Source: Symbiodinium kawagutii | Taxonomy: Eukaryota > Sar > Dinophyceae > Suessiales > Symbiodiniaceae | Length of the DNA stretch: 64,000 nucleotides | Direction of reading: 5' to 3' | Assembly (NCBI GenBank): GCA_009767595.1 | Contig: VSDK01012150.1 | Coordinates: 32,439-96,438 of the forward strand | Shown here: piece by piece, positions 45,190 to 57,085 of the stretch | Numbering within the stretch: position 1 is the first letter of the stretch | Layout: every line of letters begins with the position of its first letter | The notes under the pieces: model-generated | What the model was told of the DNA's origin: nothing | The model's input: only the letters and a program-made list of their open reading frames with translations | Database searches by the model: none | Translations under genes and position numbers: made by a program

Positions 45190-45284
45190 GTGCCAGGTGC
45201 GCCTGAGATGGTGCCATCATCGCAGCGCGAACGGCCGCCCGTGTCGAAGCGGGCAGAGAAGTGGCGGTCACAAGGGAAGACCAG
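45190..45284 (+). CDS. Exon VPGAPEMVPSSQRERPP
   Basis: Acceptor TCTCCTCAG ends at 45189; donor GTACCT at 45285. Reads VPGAPEMVPSSQRERPPVSK, then RAEKWRSQGKT, phase 2 at the end. More than 500 bp of ACCATCA-type DNA precedes it. Probably disordered, basic. A possible continuation is 45659-45705 (NSGAALVVDVGRLGG). Confidence 0.65.
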
Positions 45285-46329
45285 GTACCTGTGGCGTGGC
45301 GGCAATGAAGGGCTGGTCATAGTATGCAGTGTCACAAACACGGAGTAGCCATTTCTTCTCCCTCATTTTTGCGAAATTTTTGCCCTGTGTCGCGGAAATT
45401 GTTTTGCAGCGGATCATCGCAATGTTTCTGTGAGACAATCTGATGGTGAGATATGGGTGAAATCAATGAGCATCCAAACAGCCACCGGACTTTGAACAAG
45501 CCGGTTTGGTTACAACCACTAAACAGCCAACATCATCAATGTAGTGGTTGGTGATTATATAGTTGATAATGATTCACAGGGGTCAACGACGGCTGACAAC
45601 GGTCACGGCCAATGATGCCTCTTACCCAGGTCGGCTCATGCGCGATGCAGCAGACCAGGAACTCCGGTGCCGCCCTTGTCGTTGATGTCGGGCGTTTGGG
45701 TGGATAGTGTCTCAGTTGCAGCCAGTGACCTATCCGAGGATCCGTTTTTGGTTCAAATGCCAAACTTTGGTGGTACCCAAAGCTGGTGGGAATAAGTTCT
45801 GGTGCTGCTGGAAATTTGGTGAGAAGTGTGCTGCGATGAATCAAGTGGTAGCTTTGCATGTTTCGTATTGTCCTGGAAGTTGGACAACCATGACAATCAA
45901 TAGCCAAGGGTAATTGTTCCATGATCTATTTTGATATCGAATTAGATTAAACATGACTGTTGATCTATTTTGATGATATCAGACTACAATGCTTTGACTT
46001 CCATACAGGTCTGGCTCGCCAACTACTCCCAGACGTGGGTGCATGAATGGATAAACGGTTCCAAGGAAGGTGCACTGGGGAAACTAACCAGGAAGTAGAA
46101 AATCCGCCATTGATAGCTGATTTGCTAACAAACAAATGTCATTCTTAGCGCAAGCAGGTGGGTTTACCAGAGGATATGCTTGCAATAATTCCCTGTGATC
46201 AACCATTAACCCTTGTAAGGTGATACCCATTAGCCCCTATTATCCCCATGATCAACCATTGTACTGGCTATTATCCCCCGTTATACCCTAGGTTTTAACC
46301 ACTGGTGATGCTCCGTTCTCCTACGTTAG

Positions 46330-46447
46330 GACCTACCGGGGGGGTTGGCCCCAGCACCGTTTCGGGTCGCACCGGTGGGGCTGGCACTGAGGCATGGACA
46401 ACTTCCTGACGCTGGATCTTCTCTCCAGCAACTGGGACCGAAGGAAG
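46330..46447 (+). CDS. Candidate Pro/Leu-rich exon
   Basis: Acceptor CTACGTTAG ends at 46329; donor GTCTGC at 46448. Phase 0 reads DLPGGLAPAPFRVAPVGLAL, then RHGQLPDAGSSLQQLGPKE. A minus-strand frame is also open. Confidence 0.45.
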
Positions 46448-46633
46448 GTCTGCATTTAGACCCTGGAGGGTTCCAACATGGGGGGTTTCAACCATTAACA
46501 TTACTAGTAGATCCCAACAGATTAGCAAATCCATTACCATACCAGGTCTGCTACTAGAGTCATTGACATTAGCAGATTAGCAAACCCACTACAGCCGGAT
46601 GTGTAGCTGGGGTTCGGTTCTCGAGATATTTCA

Positions 46634-46670
46634 CCATGGCTATGAACATTCTAAGGTAGCTGAACTAAGC
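46634..46670 (-). repeat. Dispersed repeat, AGCTACCTTA family (copy 3)
   Basis: The reverse complement reads TTAGTTCAGCTACCTTAGA, then CATAGCCATG, matching 19580-19610. Confidence 0.6.
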
Positions 46671-47136
46671 CCAAACCAACCACAGTGCCTGGTATCCCTT
46701 GCCAGGCCCTCCACCCCAGGGACATCCCAGGAACATCGCGGGACCCTGCTCAGCCATATCTCAAGATAATGGAACCCACCCCGAGCCGAAGCATCAATGG
46801 CTTCAATGAATCACCAGCTTGAATATTCCTGGGTGCTTCAGAGCTGGATCTCGCATTACCAATCACTAGTAGACATGATTGAACCTTATATTGTTGGTCA
46901 ATATCCACCATGTTCAAGTCCATTATTAACATCACGTATAATATCATAAATACCCCACGATTCTTGGTTGTTAACCACAACTTTCCATTATTCATCAATG
47001 ATTACAGTAATATCACAGATTCTTGATGAACAGCCGATGAACATCATAAATTCACACAAATTCCCTAGTGTTGTAAACCCATGCTTTCCACAAATGATAG
47101 TGAAACATCACCTGGTTGTTCACCATTGATTCACAG

Positions 47137-47255
47137 CTGGATCTGCCACTGCTCGGGCGCGCCTCGAGGATCAGTTTTGCTCCACGATGCGCACGGCGTG
47201 CGAAAGCTGCAGTTGTCCAACGACCGCTGGGGGAGGCCACGGGCGGCCAGACGAG
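47137..47255 (+). CDS. GC-rich exon, three open frames
   Basis: Acceptor GATTCACAG ends at 47136; donor GTGGTC at 47256. With one leading base: SVLLHDAHGVRKLQLSNDRW. Phase 0: LDLPLLGRASRISFAPRCAR. The flank switch supports an exon; the frame is unresolved. Confidence 0.5.
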
Positions 47256-48132
47256 GTGGTCCGGTCCGGTGTCCTCCCTGGAACCCAGGGGGCACCCTGT
47301 GATGTGCTGAGTTTGGATGGTAGTTCTAGGGTGATTCTATCACCACTGGTGGTGATTGTCAGGTTTGATATGGTGTAACATCAGGGTTTATCAGTGCTAT
47401 GCTGGTAGTGAATGATGGTCAATAGTGGTTGATGAGGCTCGCAATGGTTCAGTGCTGGACAGATGATGGTGGTAGAGTCACCCCACAAATTCAGTAGAAA
47501 CAGCTAGTGTAGACCATCAAAGTATGCATTCTCAACTATTGTTCTTTTGGCTGCATACCAAACAAAGGGGCATACTTGTGCTGTAGATTTAGAGACTTTG
47601 AAGTATCTGACCGCGAGGTTCCCGTGAGAAAACTCTAGGGATTTCCACAGCAGCTAAGGATGTGTCAACTGACAAACATGTGCTTGTTGAACCAGCACAA
47701 ATGGACAAGGGTAAGGGCCCGTGGTACCCGCCTGTATGGATATATTGGCATAGTATAGCTAGGATGATCATAATTCATTGGTTGACACAAGCACATTTAA
47801 ATGCTTTGCAATGTGAATGGGCAGGAAACGGTACCAGTGTGTGGTCTTGTTGACTAAATTCCCGGTCCGGACTGGAACCTAGAATGAGAATGGATGAAAT
47901 CGGAGTAATTATGAGTGATACCCATTTGGACTTAACAAGCATCAACCATCACTAAACAACGATGATCATCATGTAACCAGCATCAACCTGCATTCAAGCA
48001 ACCATCATCAACCACTATCTTATCAAACGACCTTTTTGGAACACAACTAGCACTATCAAGCCCCTATTAAGCAACCATCATCAGCCACTGTTAAACGACG
48101 AGAAATCAAGCAGCACGACCGATTGAGCCCAG

Positions 48133-48180
48133 CAAAGGCTGTGGTGTGGCAACTATGTCCTGCAAGAAGTCGGCTACGAC
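48133..48180 (+). CDS. Exon KAVVWQLCPARSRLR
   Basis: Acceptor TGAGCCCAG ends at 48132; GT donor GTGACA at 48181. Two leading bases then KAVVWQLCPARSRLR. CATCAACC-rich before and GGTGAATGGTGG-type after. Confidence 0.5.
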
Positions 48181-48573
48181 GTGACATCAGCTGTACCTAA
48201 GTTGCAGCTGGTGATGAATGGTGAACAATGGGTGATATGCTGATGCATGGTGGGCTTTTGAAGGGCTGACCATGGTTGATCATGGTTGATCATGGCTGAT
48301 CATCGTTGATGATGGTAAACAACGGGTTGCTGGCAATGATTGGCATTGGTACTGTAAGCCATGCTCAAGCACGCTTGCTATGGTTTGATAATAATTAATC
48401 ATGGCAGATGTAAAACAAGAACACTAGTTTAGAATTCTTTGGTAACCGACAACGATCAATATAGTGGTTGATGCTACGGACTAGCTCACGATTGATAGTA
48501 TCATTAAATGGCTGTTAGATGACCAACTAATGATAGTGGACATTCAATTTGTGTGTGTAGGGGAAAGCACATT

Positions 48574-48686
48574 TGGCGGTTTCTCAAAATAGTGGACCCC
48601 CGAATCATCCAATTTTGATCATTGTTCGAAATAAGCCATCCAAAACTTGGGGGTGCTCAAACTGACTTGAGCTTGAGAAACCACCA
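48574..48686. mobile_element. MITE-like palindromic element
   Basis: TGGCGGTTTCTCAAAATAGT, GGACCCCCGAATCATCC, then CTTGGGGGTGCTC and GCTTGAGAAACCACCA. Orientation is opposite to most copies. Confidence 0.8.
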
Positions 48687-49212
48687 TGTTGTAGTTGTTC
48701 AACCACTATTGTTGTTAGTTGTCTCTGACTATAAACCAGTATAATCCCCTTTCAAACCACCATGCTGTGGAAACAGAAAGGGGCTTTGGTTGTTGGTTGT
48801 TCTTGTCCTGTTTTCGCGCTCGTCCTCCTGGAATTGACCATCACTGGCATTGACCAAGCCACCGTGTAGAATTCATCACCAATCTTAATCAAATTGAAGC
48901 ATTCACTTGCCACTACTACTGCAGTTAATCATCATGACATAGATGCTATTGTTAGCCATTACTAGCCATCATTTGCCATTATTAGCCATCATGATAGCCA
49001 TTATTAGCCGTTGTGAACCATCGTCAACCTTGCTTATTTCCTTCAATATTGTCCACTATCAAGCATCATCAATTGAGCAACAGTAGCCACGCGTGCCTTC
49101 AACATTGTGGAGAAAAGTGAAAAGCATGATTAAGCTTTGTCAACTGGTTTGACCATCATCAATTGAGCGACATTGAGGCACCACGATTATTGTTTTGTTA
49201 ACCATTCTTATA

Positions 49213-49235
49213 TGGTGGTTTCTCAAGTCATCCCA
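49213..49235. mobile_element. MITE-like element, left end only
   Basis: TGGTGGTTTCTCAAGTCAT followed by unrelated sequence. Confidence 0.5.
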
Positions 49236-49630
49236 TTTTTAACAATGAATTAAACATCGTGCAAGGGATTTTTCGAATGGTTTAGCAACCTTTATTAACC
49301 CCTACAACCCATTCTCGATAGCCGTTATTAGCCATTATAAAAATGGGTTCATAAGAAGTCATGATATTAATGGCTAATCAACCAACAAAAAGCCATTATT
49401 AAAATAAATCATTAGCCATTATTAGCCATTCATAAATCATTATATAGCGGGTTTTAACCTTTAACCAACATTTGCTGGTGAATAACTGGTTACAAGTTAT
49501 AAATGGGTACTAATCATTCAGAATAACGAATAATAATCATTATAATGGTTTCACTAGATTTATTAGTTACAAGTTATAAATCATCATTTGTTCTCATGAA
49601 CTGCCTCTGGGACCCCACCGTTGGATGCAG

Positions 49631-49696
49631 CTGAGCCTCCAAGGCCGTGGCACGACGGGTGCCGCCCACATGTCTGGCTTGGCGCACCACTCAGTG
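49631..49696 (+). CDS. Candidate exon LSLQGRGTTGAAHMSG
   Basis: Acceptor GGATGCAG ends at 49630; GC donor GCAGTT at 49697. 22 codons, phase 0 on both sides: LSLQGRGTTGAAHMSGLAHH. It sits between a GCCATTATTAGCC-rich tract and mixed sequence. Confidence 0.45.
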
Positions 49697-50298
49697 GCAG
49701 TTCCCTGGCTGCAGAACACCAGGGCATCACGGCATCAACAAGGGGCAGTAGCAACGACTAAGAAGTGATGGTTACATACTTGATGGTTAATGACAGGTAG
49801 CACTAGGTGATGACGGAAACAACAAGAACGATCAGCATGAACAAAAATCAATAACTTTCAACTGGTGGTTCATGATTCTCGGTCTGCTGGTGCCCTCAAC
49901 AAACAACCAGCAGTCATCAGGTGCCCTGAATAAACAAGCATTGTTTATCAATACTAATCATCATTATGATGCTTATCAACCAACTACTGAACATTACGAT
50001 CATTAGTAGCCTTTATCAACTTTTTCACTACTACTTATTCGTTGTTCTAAGCCAGCGGCTGAACAAGCAGGTAGTTCTACCTGCTCTATTGACCATTGGT
50101 GCAATTTATTCATCATAGACTAGCTCCAGCAACAATTCATAAACAGTGATTGGTAACCAGCTGGCCATTGATCACCGGAGTTCTATTTGGACCTGGCAAA
50201 CCATGGTAAGTCAACCAGCTATATCATGATCAGCTAATGCAAACCAGCTATCATCATTATAAACCATTCATCAGGTACCATTTATTCATCACTATCAT

Positions 50299-50400
50299 TG
50301 GGGTTCTACCTGGTTCCACCTGGTTCTACCTGGTTCCACCTGGTTTTACCTGGTTCTATTTGGTACCACCTGGTTCTACCTAGTTCTACCTGGCAGACCA
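50299..50400. repeat. TGGTTCTACC tandem repeat
   Basis: About ten 10-nt units (TGGTTCTACC, TGGTTCCACC, TGGTACCACC). Confidence 0.95.
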
Positions 50401-50429
50401 TGAGATTTACCATGCCAAACCAAGCTGGC

Positions 50430-50546
50430 AACCCATGGGGGACCGAACTGGTTGGCCACCACCTGGGGACCTTATTCACGAGGATCTCCACTTGGCACCG
50501 GATCGAAGCGCCGGCCAATCAGGCGGGCATGAGGGGTGGCAGGTGG
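50430..50546 (+). CDS. Candidate exon before GTGGAT
   Basis: An open frame GTELVGHHLGTLFTRISTWH, then RIEAPANQAGMRGG ends at a GT donor near 50541. An alternative frame is LAPDRSAGQSGGHEGW. G/T-rich DNA begins right after. Confidence 0.35.
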
Positions 50547-51119
50547 ATGAACTGGGAAGGGCATGAGAAAATGGGTTTATGATAGTGATAGCCATGTTAA
50601 TGATTGTTAATTATAGCTTGTGGTAGTCAATGATGGTTAATGGTGGCTCATGGTGGTTTATGATGATTAATGATGGTTAAAGGTGGCTGAGGACGGTTAA
50701 AGAAAACTCAGACTGGTATAGATGACGGCTCAGAATGGTTGATAGTGGTCAGCAATTAGTGGTTCAAAGTGAGCATTGATGGTTAATTACTGATGGTTGA
50801 CAGTAGTTATATAATCGTGGCAGTCACGCATCGCAGCCAGCAGACCAATCCTATGGACTTCCTAGTCTGGAAACTTCCGCCACCACGGTACTACTGGTAA
50901 TGGTTAATGTGCCAGACTGATGGTCAAAGACGGTCCATCATGTTCATGATAGACCTAAATGGGTTTACCATTTTTATCGAAAACTGGAAATGCAGCTGGC
51001 AAAAAAATCAAATCTCGCACTAAGCACATCCCGAGTGGTTATTTGACCAAACCCAGGCCATACCTAGTTTTCTCGCAACCTGCTCAAGCGGCATTTTCCA
51101 GTTCAAGCATTGTTGGGTC

Positions 51120-51335
51120 ATGGCTACTTCTCTGAGGGATCCATCGGCAAATGAACTTTGTAAATATCTTGACCCACAAAAAAGGCAGAAACGCAGGGGA
51201 CCACCCCCAGCTGCACATCCAGCCGTGCCGTCGTTGGTGATCTCCGCTTGGGACAGCAGCCATTCCCAGCTGCGTTCGAGGCCGTGCCGAGAAGAGATTG
51301 GTGATAGGTCCGGCCCTGCAGGGGCCCTGAAATGA
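51120..51335 (+). CDS. Unknown ORF, 71 codons
   Basis: ATG-led frame MATSLRDPSANELCKYLDPQ, then KRQKRRGPPPAAHPA, ending in a stop. Antisense frames of 118-120 codons overlap it, so the coding strand is not certain. Confidence 0.25.
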   Translation: MATSLRDPSANELCKYLDPQKRQKRRGPPPAAHPAVPSLVISAWDSSHSQLRSRPCREEIGDRSGPAGALK

Positions 51336-52160
51336 TCCGGGGACCGAGCTGCCGAGGCAGATTTGGTGGGTCCCAGCGCCATGTTTGGGTAGATTTAACC
51401 CCCCCAAAAAAAGGTCATTCTTGGCAGGGAAAACAATCATTTGCTTGAAATATTTAGAATAATTCCTACGAATTCATGGGGGAAGGCTACCATCAAATTT
51501 TAAACCATGAGCCGGACAGGCATGAGTGTTTTCTTCAAGGTTCAAAGCATAGACATTTGAAGATGACCAAAAATCCTAGTCAAAGATTAGCTTCTCCTTG
51601 AAGAGACTTGTGTTTGTTGATGGTACCTAGCCGACGAGCAGAATCAACCACTGGTTGGTGGTGTTTACCCTACCGATCAACTACTGGGGTAGTGGTGCTT
51701 GAAGCATCTGGGGGCCATTCCAACTCCCTGGGGACGTCAAGGCCCAGACATTTTGAGACGATTTACTCCTTGATGATTCATGATTGGTCAGTGATGGTCA
51801 ACTGATGGGTAGTAATGGCTAATTGAAGATTGATTTATACTTAATCGATGGTAAATTGATGGGTAGTAGTGGTTGTTAATGATAGTCAACTGATGGTCAA
51901 TTGATGGGTAGTATTGGTTGGTTGATGGTTAATCCATGCTTAGTAAGGCGTTATGACAGTGATAATAGCAACTGGATCAATGTAACCAGCACATATACTT
52001 ATTGAGATGGCGGTGTTGTCAAGATGGATGACCATTCCGGCAGCGGTTTTGATTTGCCATCGTCAAGCCGTCAGAAAATCTTCTCAACTCAAAAGTTGAC
52101 GGGTTTCCAATGAGCCCCACAACTTGATCGACGCAAGTCTTGAACTTTTGATGCAAAGTC

Positions 52161-52360
52161 TTGACAGATCTGTTTACCGATGCACCTTATGACAGATCTG
52201 TTGACTTAAGACGTCTTGACAGATCCGCGTGGGAAGCTGATGGGTCCTGGATCATAACCTGGGCCGCCTTGGGACCAACAATTCGCTCCACCCGAGGGCT
52301 GGGCCTCTGTGGCGAAGCTGGTCACAGCTGGTTGTTGATTTGTCTGCGGAGATCGTGGGC
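52161..52360 (+). CDS. Candidate exon with TTGACAGATC triplication
   Basis: An open frame includes WEADGSWIITWAALGPTIRS and a Cys/Trp-rich tail. The motif TGACAGATCTG/CCG occurs three times at 52161-52227, which may mean the left part is repeat rather than exon. Confidence 0.25.
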
Positions 52361-53234
52361 AATGGTAGTTCATGGTGGTTTATGGTAGCTAGTAGTGCTG
52401 GTTAATGGTGGATAGTGGCCGCCAAAATGGTGGTTCAAGGTCGCTAGCAATCGGGGATGGCAAACCAACGATGAGAGTTTGTGATGGTAATGCACCAATG
52501 AGTTTTGATAAACCTGACGGTGGTTAAAGATTTTTTTTGGATCCCCCATAGAGTCAACTGGAGTCAGCTGTTCCATGGTCAAGAGATATGCCAGCAGCTG
52601 ATCTGGCTAATCAAAACCGTGGTACCCTGGGAAACATCCCAGACCAAACTCGTTTGTGTTGGAATTTTCATTGAACCCTTTTCTTTTGTCGGATGCTTAA
52701 TATTGATCCATAGCCATATGCCAGCAACTAATACGATGATTGGGCAGTTGCCCATGGGAAGAACTGTATTTGCGCACAGGCCATCTGCTCTTGCTTCTGC
52801 GAGCTGATGCTGAATGGGTTGCACCGAGTGCTTTCCGCCAACCCAAACTGATTGCTTTGTTGGTACATGCTGGGCCCCCCCAGTAGCTACCCTAGTTATA
52901 AACCAGGTATAAACCAGCTAACTACGGGGACCCGTCCTGTTACCTCCACCTTTAACCACCAACAAGTACAGTTTCCATGAACCACCAATTCGCGTGGATG
53001 GCAATGCATCATTTTTTCCGTTTTAACGGTTGGTGATGGCTTCTTTGTCAGCACTATTCTAGTTGGCGGTTTCAAGAATTTCTTATTTTCACTTGCTTGG
53101 TTGGTTGCTGGTTGGTTGTCGGTTGGTTGGTTTCTTAGCTCCTTACTTGGTAGCTTTTATTTCTTCCAGTATCAACAAGTGGTTGCTTGGTTGTCTACTA
53201 CTTTTCATACGGCTTGAAACAATTGCTTCGCCGC

Positions 53235-53313
53235 AGCGCTCCTGGCCAGCCCTAGAGGCGTTGCCTCATCAACTGTACAGAACCAGCTCGTTGCCTCAGG
53301 CTGAGGAAAAATA
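53235..53313 (+). CDS. Candidate terminal exon QRSWPALEALPHQL
   Basis: After CGCCGCAG the frame RSWPALEALPHQLYRTSSLP, then QAEEK ends in TAA at 53311-53313. No neighbouring exon is established. Confidence 0.35.
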
Positions 53314-54023
53314 AGCTCAAAGAATCTGCTTCCCGAACGCTCGGATAAAGTTCAGGAGATCTTCATAGTCAAAGAATCTGCTTCCCTGGCTCCCAAAAGC
53401 TGGGATCAGGTGATGTGAAAAATTGATTTACGACCACCCACAGGATGGACGTACAACCAGCAGCAAGGAGCACTCAGTACCGGTCTCTGCAATAGTGCTC
53501 ATCCAGTAATGAATGGGGCTCTAATCCAAGCTGACCAATGGCTTTTCCATGGACCAGTAATCCTGGAGATGTGCAATGGCAGATCCTTGGATGTGCAGCG
53601 TCTGGGGTTATAACCGGAATCTAATCATGGTAAACTCAGGGTAATAGTCAGGCAATAATGGGTAGTACTGGTTGATCATGGTTGATAATGAAGGTTTATA
53701 GTGGTTAACTGGGACATTTCACCCCGGTTTACAACCCTCTAGCTGGTAGCTGAACGACCCCCAAACTAGGCATGGTGAATGTCAACAGGCACTGGGGATG
53801 CCCATCCAGTCATGGGTCGTCACTTTGGTTCCTTGATGGTTAGGGCACCCACTTGCCCTGCAACAGGTGGACAATCCGTGGAGTTTTGCCCAGCAACCCT
53901 GTTCTATCTTCCAGGTGCCGTGAAACAACCTAAATAATCTCTCTCTCTTTCTCTCAAAATATAAATAAACACATGTATACATAAACCTAGATGGAAACAT
54001 GAATGTGCGTATATGTATACACA

Positions 54024-54115
54024 GACAGATAGATAGAAAGAGAGGTAGATAGATAGGTAGATACGTAGGTGGATAGATAGGTAGATACGTAGGTAGATAG
54101 ATAGACACACGTGTA
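54024..54115. repeat. GATA/GGTA repeat
   Basis: Degenerate GATAGATAG and GTAGATAC units; gives Tyr/Leu/Ser repeat frames on the minus strand. Confidence 0.95.
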
Positions 54116-54149
54116 TCTGTACTGTACATGGGGAAATCGTTCGCATTTC

Positions 54150-54336
54150 GAGCCCATTTTTGTGAGAACCTCCAGCAAATCCCCATGGCCTGGGCCCCGG
54201 AGTCAGATTCTGCGCTGGGTCTACGCGCCCTTTGAATGGCTGCCCTCTTGGGTGGCCCCCGTCTTTTGTGCGAGCGGAGAACAGCGTTCCTCTCGATGCT
54301 CGTGCCGATGCCACTGCGCTGCGAAGCTGTGGCCAT
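54150..54336 (-). CDS. Candidate minus-strand first exon
   Basis: On the minus strand AACTGCAG precedes an ATG (54336-54334) opening MATASQRSGIGTSIERNAVL and SHKRRGPPKRAAIQRARRPS. It would be the only minus-strand gene in the window. A second minus frame and a + frame are also open, so support is weak. Confidence 0.3.
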
Positions 54337-54747
54337 GACCTCTGCAGTTGAAAGCTGAGAACAGATCGTAGAGCCAGGAGCTCCAGGAATGGCCACTGCT
54401 TTCGAAACCGGGAACAATGTAGTGGTGAAAATTGGTGAATTTTCCAAAGGTGCCACAGATCAGCCCAGGTGAGGCAACAGAGCAGTGCTGGATGGTTGGT
54501 AAGGTTACGGGTTAGTGGTTGGTGGTGAGTTGATGGTAGATCCATACCATGGTGGACGGTTGATGAATGATTCGTTACTGATTGGTTCATGATTGGTTCA
54601 TGATTGGTTAATAGCTGGCACATCTAAGGATTGTCGTCGATGATGATCCCTTGCCCTGCAGGTCCTTTGACCCCTCACTAGTGCCTTTATCACCAACCAT
54701 CCTTGACCTTTGCTCCAAACATTAGACGTTCACAAGCCGTTGGCCAG

Positions 54748-54840
54748 TGCAGCTTGCAGCGCCGCTGTGCCATGCTGTGCCAAGTGAAGGTGGCGCCCGG
54801 CAGCGTCCACGTCCTTGGGATGTACACAACAAACTGGTGA
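54748..54840 (+). CDS. Exon CSLQRRCAMLCQVKVAPG
   Basis: Acceptor TTGGCCAG ends at 54747. Reads CSLQRRCAMLCQVKVAPGSV, then HVLGMYTTNW and TGA, or a GT donor at GTACAC (54823) or GTGGCG. Codon composition is good. Antisense frames are shadows. Confidence 0.55.
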   Translation, partial: CSLQRRCAMLCQVKVAPGSVHVLGMYTTNW

Positions 54841-55334
54841 AGCTGGGTGATCCGAAGCCAACTTTTTCCAGGTCCAACGAGCTCTTGAGCCCTCAAGGAA
54901 ACATACAGAGTGGAATCCTGAAAGCATCTAAATTGGTTGGTTCACAAAACATTTGAATATGCAGCAGTTATATCTACCATGCCTAGTGGTTACCCACAGT
55001 TGCAACCTAAGTGAACTACCAGTGGGTACCACTGTAGTTCCAATTCGCTGTAAGCAATTATCCGAAGAAGCAAGCAATCATGTCCCGGTACCACAAATGC
55101 CCATATCTCACCGGGCTCCCCATCTTAGACTAGGAATTATGGTAACTTGAGAAGATAGAAACCGTGGAAAGCCGCTGCAGTAGGGGGAGCCACAGGGATC
55201 AAAGCTGAGCTGAAAGGCGTTCTGCTTGAAGATTTCTGCAGCGGAACTTTGCACACTTAAGATTTAATCTTTCGCAAGAACGGGCCCTGACAAATTCAGA
55301 AGGTGTTTTCTTCCATGGTCCATGTGGTATACGA

Positions 55335-55371
55335 TGGATGATTTGGGGGGGCCCTATTTTTAGAAACCATG
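55335..55371. mobile_element. MITE-like element, right end
   Basis: GGATGATTTGGGGGGGCCCT, then TTTTTAGAAACCA. Confidence 0.6.
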
Positions 55372-56220
55372 ATTGTAATTTGGTTGTCGTCCGTTTTGCA
55401 CCCATTGAAGCCGCTGCAATCCTCTACATTAAAACGCTAACGCAACAATTCTTTGGAATTTCGAAGCTACTGCACGAATGGTAGGATAGAAACGGTTCCC
55501 AGCTAGTATGAATGTTACTCCAACTTGTATTTTCACAATCTACGTGTTCCTTTGCAGAAATCCGTCACACCACCTACTGTGGTTGCAAGCAATGGGACGA
55601 ACAACCTCTCAGCTGGGAACTTGTTCCAGCACTTCTTGTGTAGATCCTTTCTGGCAACATCGACCCGGGATTCCCTTGTTTTATAGGGGTCTAAGCTCCA
55701 AGAAACCCTAGAACGCCCTATGAATAAAACAGTACAATGGTTTCCTGTAGATTTTTCCATCAACCAACCCCAAAACCATATAAAACATTGGTTTCGAACG
55801 CAGGTTTCCCATCGACCCAGTGATCTGACGATTCCTTTTGACCCAACTGTGATCTCCCAGCTTCTCGCAGCTTCGATTCTTCGTTGGCTCTTAGCTCTGG
55901 GCTGCTAGCCCAGTGGAGCAAGGGGAGAGATCCATTGCAACAATCAGATGGTGACAACGGTGCAGAAGGGTTGAATAACGATGAAATTCAGAAATGGTGG
56001 TTGATAGTGATGGGTAACGATCAACACTGGGTAAGGATGGTTGCTCTTCTCTAATATTGGTCACGAATGTTTGACAATGACTCATCGTTCCCACTGCTAA
56101 ATCATGGCTGATACTGTCTACCAGTGGTCGGTTTCTTCTGGTTGAACGTGTTTCCCAAGTAGTATACGAAGCATTACGAAGCTACTACTATACGTAGTTC
56201 AGCAATTTGTAGTCCTGCTG

Positions 56221-56312
56221 NNNNNNNNNNNNNNNNNNNNNNNNNNNNNNNNNNNNNNNNNNNNNNNNNNNNNNNNNNNNNNNNNNNNNNNNNNNNNNNN
56301 NNNNNNNNNNNN
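56221..56312. other. Assembly gap (92 N)
   Basis: Run of 92 Ns; TTCAGCAA occurs on both sides, so a repeat may lie in the gap. Confidence 1.
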
Positions 56313-56463
56313 TTCAGCAACTAAGGGGGTTCTGTTTCGTCAGCATGAGGCAGAGTGAAGGATTGAGTTGGTTTCACATAGAATTACATACCGCAGAAAA
56401 TGGTTGGTGTAGAATGGTTGATACTAGTTGATTGTAGGGAGTAATAAGTAACATTACTGATGG

Positions 56464-56557
56464 ACTGGTTTCTTAAGATAGGTGACCCCACATTTATTGC
56501 TGTAAATGGTTAAATTCTTGGATGATTTGGGGGTACCCTATGATTTGAAAACCACCA
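56464..56557. mobile_element. MITE-like palindromic element
   Basis: CTGGTTTCTTAAGATAGGTG, GGATGATTTGGGGGTACCCT and TGATTTGAAAACCACCA. Confidence 0.8.
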
Positions 56558-56781
56558 TCTATAATTACGCACTGCAGAACACATAACTTACTATGAGTAT
56601 ATATTAGAATATATCTTGATATTGCGTATGTACTTGTAGTCAGACATTTTATGTATAGAGAACCTGTATCAACATGAATGTATACGTCTGTAACCGTACA
56701 TTTATGTACTCATTTTCTGTACCATGTAGTCATACAAAATTTTAAGTTCTCCCCCCGCGCATGCGGGCCGCCATTTAGCAG

Positions 56782-56824
56782 TGCCCGCTGGTGCAGCGCG
56801 GAAAATCGAGCCTGGGCATGTTGG
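56782..56824 (+). CDS. Candidate exon CPLVQRGKSSLGML
   Basis: Acceptor CATTTAGCAG ends at 56781; donor GTGTAC at 56825. Phase 0 CPLVQRGKSSLGML, GC-rich island followed by ATGGTT-rich DNA. Confidence 0.45.
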
Positions 56825-57030
56825 GTGTACATTCATGATGATTAAAAGGATAATTGATGGTTAATCATAGGGGATGATAAGCAACAATAGGATATGTAAC
56901 GGTTGATGATGGTTCAATAATGGTTGAATGATGGTTAACTGATGGTTACTTGATGGTTATTTGAGTTTTAATCAACGGTGATGCTTACTGATGGTTATAC
57001 CGCAAGATGATTAGGGTGAGTGTTTGTTTA

Positions 57031-57031
57031 C

Positions 57032-57066
<35 letters not shown>

Positions 57067-57085
57067 TCATATATACACATATAGA
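57031..57085. repeat. (TA)n microsatellite
   Basis: TA dinucleotide run with CA interruptions. Confidence 0.97.

Noticed and set aside
53904..54623. Minus-strand ORF of 239 codons, the second longest frame here
   Set aside because: Runs through the GATA repeat and ordinary sequence; only a short part (listed as a candidate in another frame) looks coding.
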